Below are positions 60,308 through 64,000 of a stretch of 64,000 nucleotides of DNA, in pieces. Position numbers and translations under genes: made by a program. Within the stretch, counting starts at the first letter, position 1. Each line of letters starts with the position of its first letter. The stretch is from Watersipora subatra. Lineage: Eukaryota; Bryozoa; Gymnolaemata; Cheilostomatida; Watersiporidae. The stretch is taken from NCBI RefSeq assembly GCF_963576615.1, contig NC_088708.1:58949196-59013195 (forward strand), in the 5' to 3' direction. The notes under the pieces were generated by a model. The model ran no database searches. It was not told the origin of the DNA and was given only the letters and a program-made list of their open reading frames with translations.

Positions 60308-63297
60308 ATGCCGGGTAAACGCCGAGCTTCAACGAGTACAGAGGAAAGTGCTCCTGCATCTACTCGTAAAACAAAAAAAGCCAAACCTGTATCCTACAAT
60401 CAGGTATGCCAATTTGGCTATCTTTAGCAGTAGCCAACCAGCACCCTCAGCTAAATAAGGCAACAAATGATTTTTATGGAATTTTTTGAAAGAATATTAC
60501 TTTGAAAGCATTCCTTAAAATGAAATTCATTCATTGCATCGTTTTTATTTTTCTATTGCTTGTTATTGCATATACGGTTGTCGTAGGTGGCGATCTGCCA
60601 GGAGTTATTTGATACGGTGAGAAATTACAAGACACCAGATGGCAGGGTTTTGTGTGAAGCCATGATAAGAGTACCAAAGCGCAGGTTCCTATACGCTTGT
60701 GTCTTATAGTGTTAGACTATCATGTAGGATACTCAGGCTAGTGATGGGGCCACTCCACGATTCTTCTAGATCTATACTATTGTTGACAGCTGAATAATAA
60801 ACTCTAATTGGCTATAAAAGAGCTATTTGTGTGTGCTTGTCATGCTAGCTTAGCAAACGACAAATGCTATGAGTATTTGGTGGTTCTGACTTACAATGCG
60901 TACAGTTTAGGGAATGTCACTGTGTAAAGTCAGTGACTGCACCTTTAGAATTACATACAGTACTATTGTGTAGTCACCTTATACAGTCTCAGTCAGCTGC
61001 AGATATGTTAAGATGTATTCCTCGATACTATTAGATTTTGCATTATAAGTAGAAGTGCTGGTATAACTAGTACCACCTAGTAACCGTCATCAACTGCAGC
61101 TGTTCTACAATTTCAATCAAGATATACCATTTGTAACTGAAAACAGGCCTGCATCTGCTCAGATGAAACAAGTTAATTAAATTTCACATGAAATTTATTT
61201 ATACCCTCCGAAACAATTCACATGCCATTGTATAAAACTGCTTACTGTATATATGTACACATGTTTGTGTAAGTATATGCATCATGCTGTATGCAATATT
61301 TCTCTAGAATACATTTTTAGGGTTAACCAAGTGGAGATACTCTACAAACTTTATATAAGAGTTATATTTCCATAGCTTCTCCATTTCTGTTTAATCATGT
61401 AGGTGCCTTTCTCATAAGGCTGCTCAAGTTAGTTTGCACTTTTAACTAGTGATTGGGTGTCGCATTGAGTTATTTGGATGGCCCATGAATGCCACCAGCA
61501 TACAATTTTCTCCAATAAAAAGGGTCTATGAATCTTATTATTGTATTATTGTTCTTATATTTGTGTAAATTGAAGTTGATGTTTTCAAGGCTCTTTTTCA
61601 TTTGGTGGTTAGAGAAATAGAGACTCTTTTATTCTAGTAAAAGTTGAAATATCATATCTAATTCAACACTTCCATCCCGACATCAGATTGCTATTGGTTG
61701 ATATCTGATCAACAATTAGTTGCTAATCATTTCAGTTCAACAGCTAGACAGCATTCAGTGTGATTCTTTGTAGGCATATATTATAGGTACGCGCGCGTAT
61801 TTGTTAGGGAAGTACGTGTCTATAATATGTATCTAACAGCTCTTATTGTATGTACATGTGTACGTTAGGTAAAGGTGTAGTTGTCAGCTCCCTGTAGTTT
61901 TGCCCTGTGGTCTTGCAGAGCCGCTCCTGACTACTATGAAACAATAAAGACTCCAATAGATTTACTCAAAATTCAGCAAAAACTCAAGACGGAGGAGTAC
62001 GAAGAACTCGAGCAGCTGACTGAGGACATGCAACTCCTCATCAAGAATACAAAAGCTTACTATGGGGTGTGTCCGCAAGTGCTTTCTACCTGCCTTTTCT
62101 TAGCTATGTTATTTTTTCTTTCGTGGAACTGTCTTGGCGAGCCTGTACTTTGCACTGGGTATCCGTATGAATAAGTCAATTTGGCTTCAGTAGATATGGT
62201 TAGTAGGCTATATGCTGTTTTGAAAGATAGTATAAGGCAATCTGTTATGGTTGTCGATTGGAGGCTTGTTTGATATAACTAACTTTTTAAACACAAAGCT
62301 TGTTCGTGATGTTTCTGAGTGGCATCGCTAGTGCAGATCAGCGGTTCAGCCGATCTTCTTTTTCTGATACGCCTCAGGCTATTGTGTATATTTCTCTGTT
62401 TTTTTTCTATTGACAGAGGTCAAGTCAGGAGCACCAGGATGCTAACCAGCTGTGGGCTCTCTATACATCTACCAAATCTGAGCTCATCGCTGCCGCTTTT
62501 GGAGAGAAGTCACCTCAGAAGGCTGATGTAGATTCAGTAATACAAGCCAAGTGCCAGCAGTTACTCGATGCCTTTAAGAAGCTGAAGAATGGCGATCGGC
62601 TCTTATGCGAAGTGTTTATGACGCTGCCAGATAAAAAGGTATTTCAATGTCACATGCATATGCCATTCCTTCATTGCACTGTATACATTCGAGGTGTATA
62701 CTCAAGGACATAAGATGCAGGGTGTAAATCCAGTTCAATTATTTCGATTAGGAACCAAAAATAAAAATTAACGTGAAGCTGTGAAACAAACATAACAAAT
62801 TGGAAATATGCATTTAAAAAATAATATTACTTTTTGGTTGCACATCATCTACACTTTTTTAAGCATAAGATGTTTCCTGTTAGTGCGTACGTGTTTCCAG
62901 GACGACATCTACTCAACAGGCGAGTGAGACTGAATCTGCAAATTGTGGTCGTAAGTACGAGTAGACATATGAGTACGTGTCAGGTGAGTAGCGCAAGTCG
63001 TAACTCGAGTACTTACTGATAGGCTTCTTTCATCTAGGAGTTGCCCATCTACTACCAAGCCATCAAGCATCCCATAGACCTTGACACTATAACTCGTAAG
63101 CTGAATAGCAGTGAGTACGATGGAGTGGAAGCTCTCGAGCAAGACCTCAATCTCATGCTGAAGAACGCAATGGACTTCAATGAACCAGGATCGACCATCT
63201 ACAAAGATGCCGAGACCCTGAAGCTGATGATGAGTGCTGTAATGAGTGATATAACTCTGGCCAGTCCAAATACGAACATCTCCAAATTGGACAAGAG
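60308..63297 (+). CDS. PBRM1: Polybromo-1 (PBRM1/BAF180), N-terminal part; continues beyond window
   Basis: Five exons in phase: 60308-60403, 60587-60684, 61919-62066, 62417-62638 and 63038-63297, about 274 residues. Polybromo is the multi-bromodomain subunit of the PBAF SWI/SNF remodeller that reads acetylated histones. The basic N-terminus MPGKRRASTSTEESAPASTR resembles vertebrate PBRM1. Bromodomain 1: VAICQELFDTVRNYKTPDGR, VLCEAMIRVPKRR, PDYYETIKTPIDLLKIQQKL and NTKAYYG (with the acetyl-lysine-binding Asn of NAKSYY). Bromodomain 2: AKCQQLLDAFKKLKNGDRLL, LPIYYQAIKHPIDLDTITRK and KNAMDFNEPGSTIYKDAETL. The last exon ends in phase 2 at GTAAGA, so the remaining bromodomains, BAH and HMG regions are downstream. 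The donor after 60684 (GTTCCT) is weak. Confidence 0.93.
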
Positions 63298-64000
63298 GTA
63301 AGAATTATTAGTTGATTAGCTATTTTGTAGGAGGGCAGTGTAATCCAAGTTGTATACCGTAAGTCCTCATGCTCAAGCAGCGCGGCTTGTGCTCAAAACC
63401 AGATGATTCACGAAAGAAAAAATGATCCAACAAGCCGCCTATGCCCACAGACCGCGGCTAATGACCGAGGTTTTGTTGTTCTTGACCCCTTCAGGAGCGA
63501 GAGTGTTGACAAGGGTTTCGTTATACCCAGTACTCTTGATTAAGAAAACAGGCTACATCAGTACATGTGAAAAGAATTTTCTTTTACTTCCAAGTTCGAA
63601 TTAAAATTTCTAAACCCTTGCATCGACAACTTTTTGTCATGTCTCAGCTAAATTTTTATTGCGCTGTTAGAGAGGTTCATGTTTATGGAAATATGCAGTC
63701 AGGAATGAAACGGTTTTAATGACCTACGACTGTGGTGAGTTAAACATTAGCAATAAATTCTTCGTTAGTTTAAAGTATTCCATAAACATGACCCTGAAAA
63801 TAAACGAGTAGGTTGCCAAAATCCCGTACATAAAAGTGTATCATGACTGCGGTTCTATGGTTATAGCGCGGAACTGAGCAGAGACCGCATTTATCGAGAA
63901 GCCGCCCTAAGCCTCACGTAAGTTTTAAAAACTTGAATTTATCTGCGGCTTATTACCTTGAACCAGAAGCTGCGCTCAACGACAAGCCGCGCTGCTTGGG
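63298..64000. mobile_element. PBRM1 intron with an inverted-repeat MITE cut by the window end
   Basis: AGCAGCGCGGCTTGTGCTCA at about 63375-63396 is mirrored by GACAAGCCGCGCTGCTTGG at 63981-63999. Near-copies (CCGCGGCTAATGACC; CTGCGGCTTATTACC) pair just inside. The arms flank about 600 bp without a gene. The true right end is outside the window. Confidence 0.6.

Noticed and set aside
60117..60458. 113-codon ORF overlapping the PBRM1 start
   Set aside because: It is a different frame of the PBRM1 first exon and its 5' UTR; the PBRM1 frame joins in phase to bromodomain exons.

Overview
The window is eukaryotic nuclear DNA from an invertebrate animal. It is AT-rich, its genes are split by many GT-AG introns (plus one GC-AG intron), and it carries many minisatellites and decayed DNA transposons. 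Hillarin-type C-terminal architecture, a Penelope-like element remnant and the other repeat families would suit a spiralian (lophotrochozoan), but the sequence alone does not fix the phylum. No prokaryotic-style operon, CRISPR array or rRNA gene is visible.

Five protein-coding genes can be assembled by following splice sites and reading phase. (1) On the minus strand, from about 12,033 to beyond base 1, lies a hillarin/kyphoscoliosis-peptidase-like cytoskeletal protein with a transglutaminase-like fold, KY-type beta domains and a C-terminal array of 19-residue repeats. (2) SLC66A2 (PQLC1), a PQ-loop membrane protein, lies on the plus strand at 16,826-21,646. (3) A complete p38 MAP kinase (MAPK14-like, 362 residues) lies on the plus strand at 22,210-34,409. 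(4) A complete nucleostemin-type GTPase (GNL3/GNL3L, 593 residues) lies on the minus strand at 35,127-55,670. (5) The N-terminal part of polybromo-1 (PBRM1, first two bromodomains) lies on the plus strand from 60,308 to 63,297, and the gene continues past the window. p38 and GNL3 converge. GNL3 and PBRM1 diverge head to head, the same arrangement these two genes have in vertebrates, so this looks like very old conserved gene order.

Much of the remaining sequence is repeat. Minisatellites include 38 bp x15 (3.2-3.8 kb), 37-38 bp x8 at a splice acceptor (7.2-7.5 kb), 32 bp x5 (17.7 kb), 11 bp x7 (19.8 kb), 32 bp x about 39 (24.4-25.6 kb), 26 bp x about 28 (28.9-29.6 kb), 76 bp x4 (42.6-42.9 kb) and 21 bp x6 (49.5 kb). 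Because their periods are often not multiples of three, several create long false ORFs in all frames. Transposon remains include a hAT-like BED-finger fragment with perfect palindromes (4.6-5.9 kb), a MITE (0.87-1.53 kb), a Penelope-like GIY-YIG fragment (15.5-15.9 kb), a 683-bp foldback element with a 9-bp target duplication (36.8-37.5 kb), two copies of a TA-flanked element (37.8-42.6 kb with a nested insertion, and 53.6-54.9 kb), a dead mariner with long inverted arms (46.5-47.4 kb), and a tRNA-like SINE (about 52.0-52.4 kb).

The most interesting biology is in splicing. In the hillarin gene there are two homologous neighbouring exons whose phases only allow one to be used, and a 3' splice site that has been tandemly multiplied eight times. 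In GNL3 there is a GC-AG intron whose acceptor is preceded by a pyrimidine-rich tandem array.
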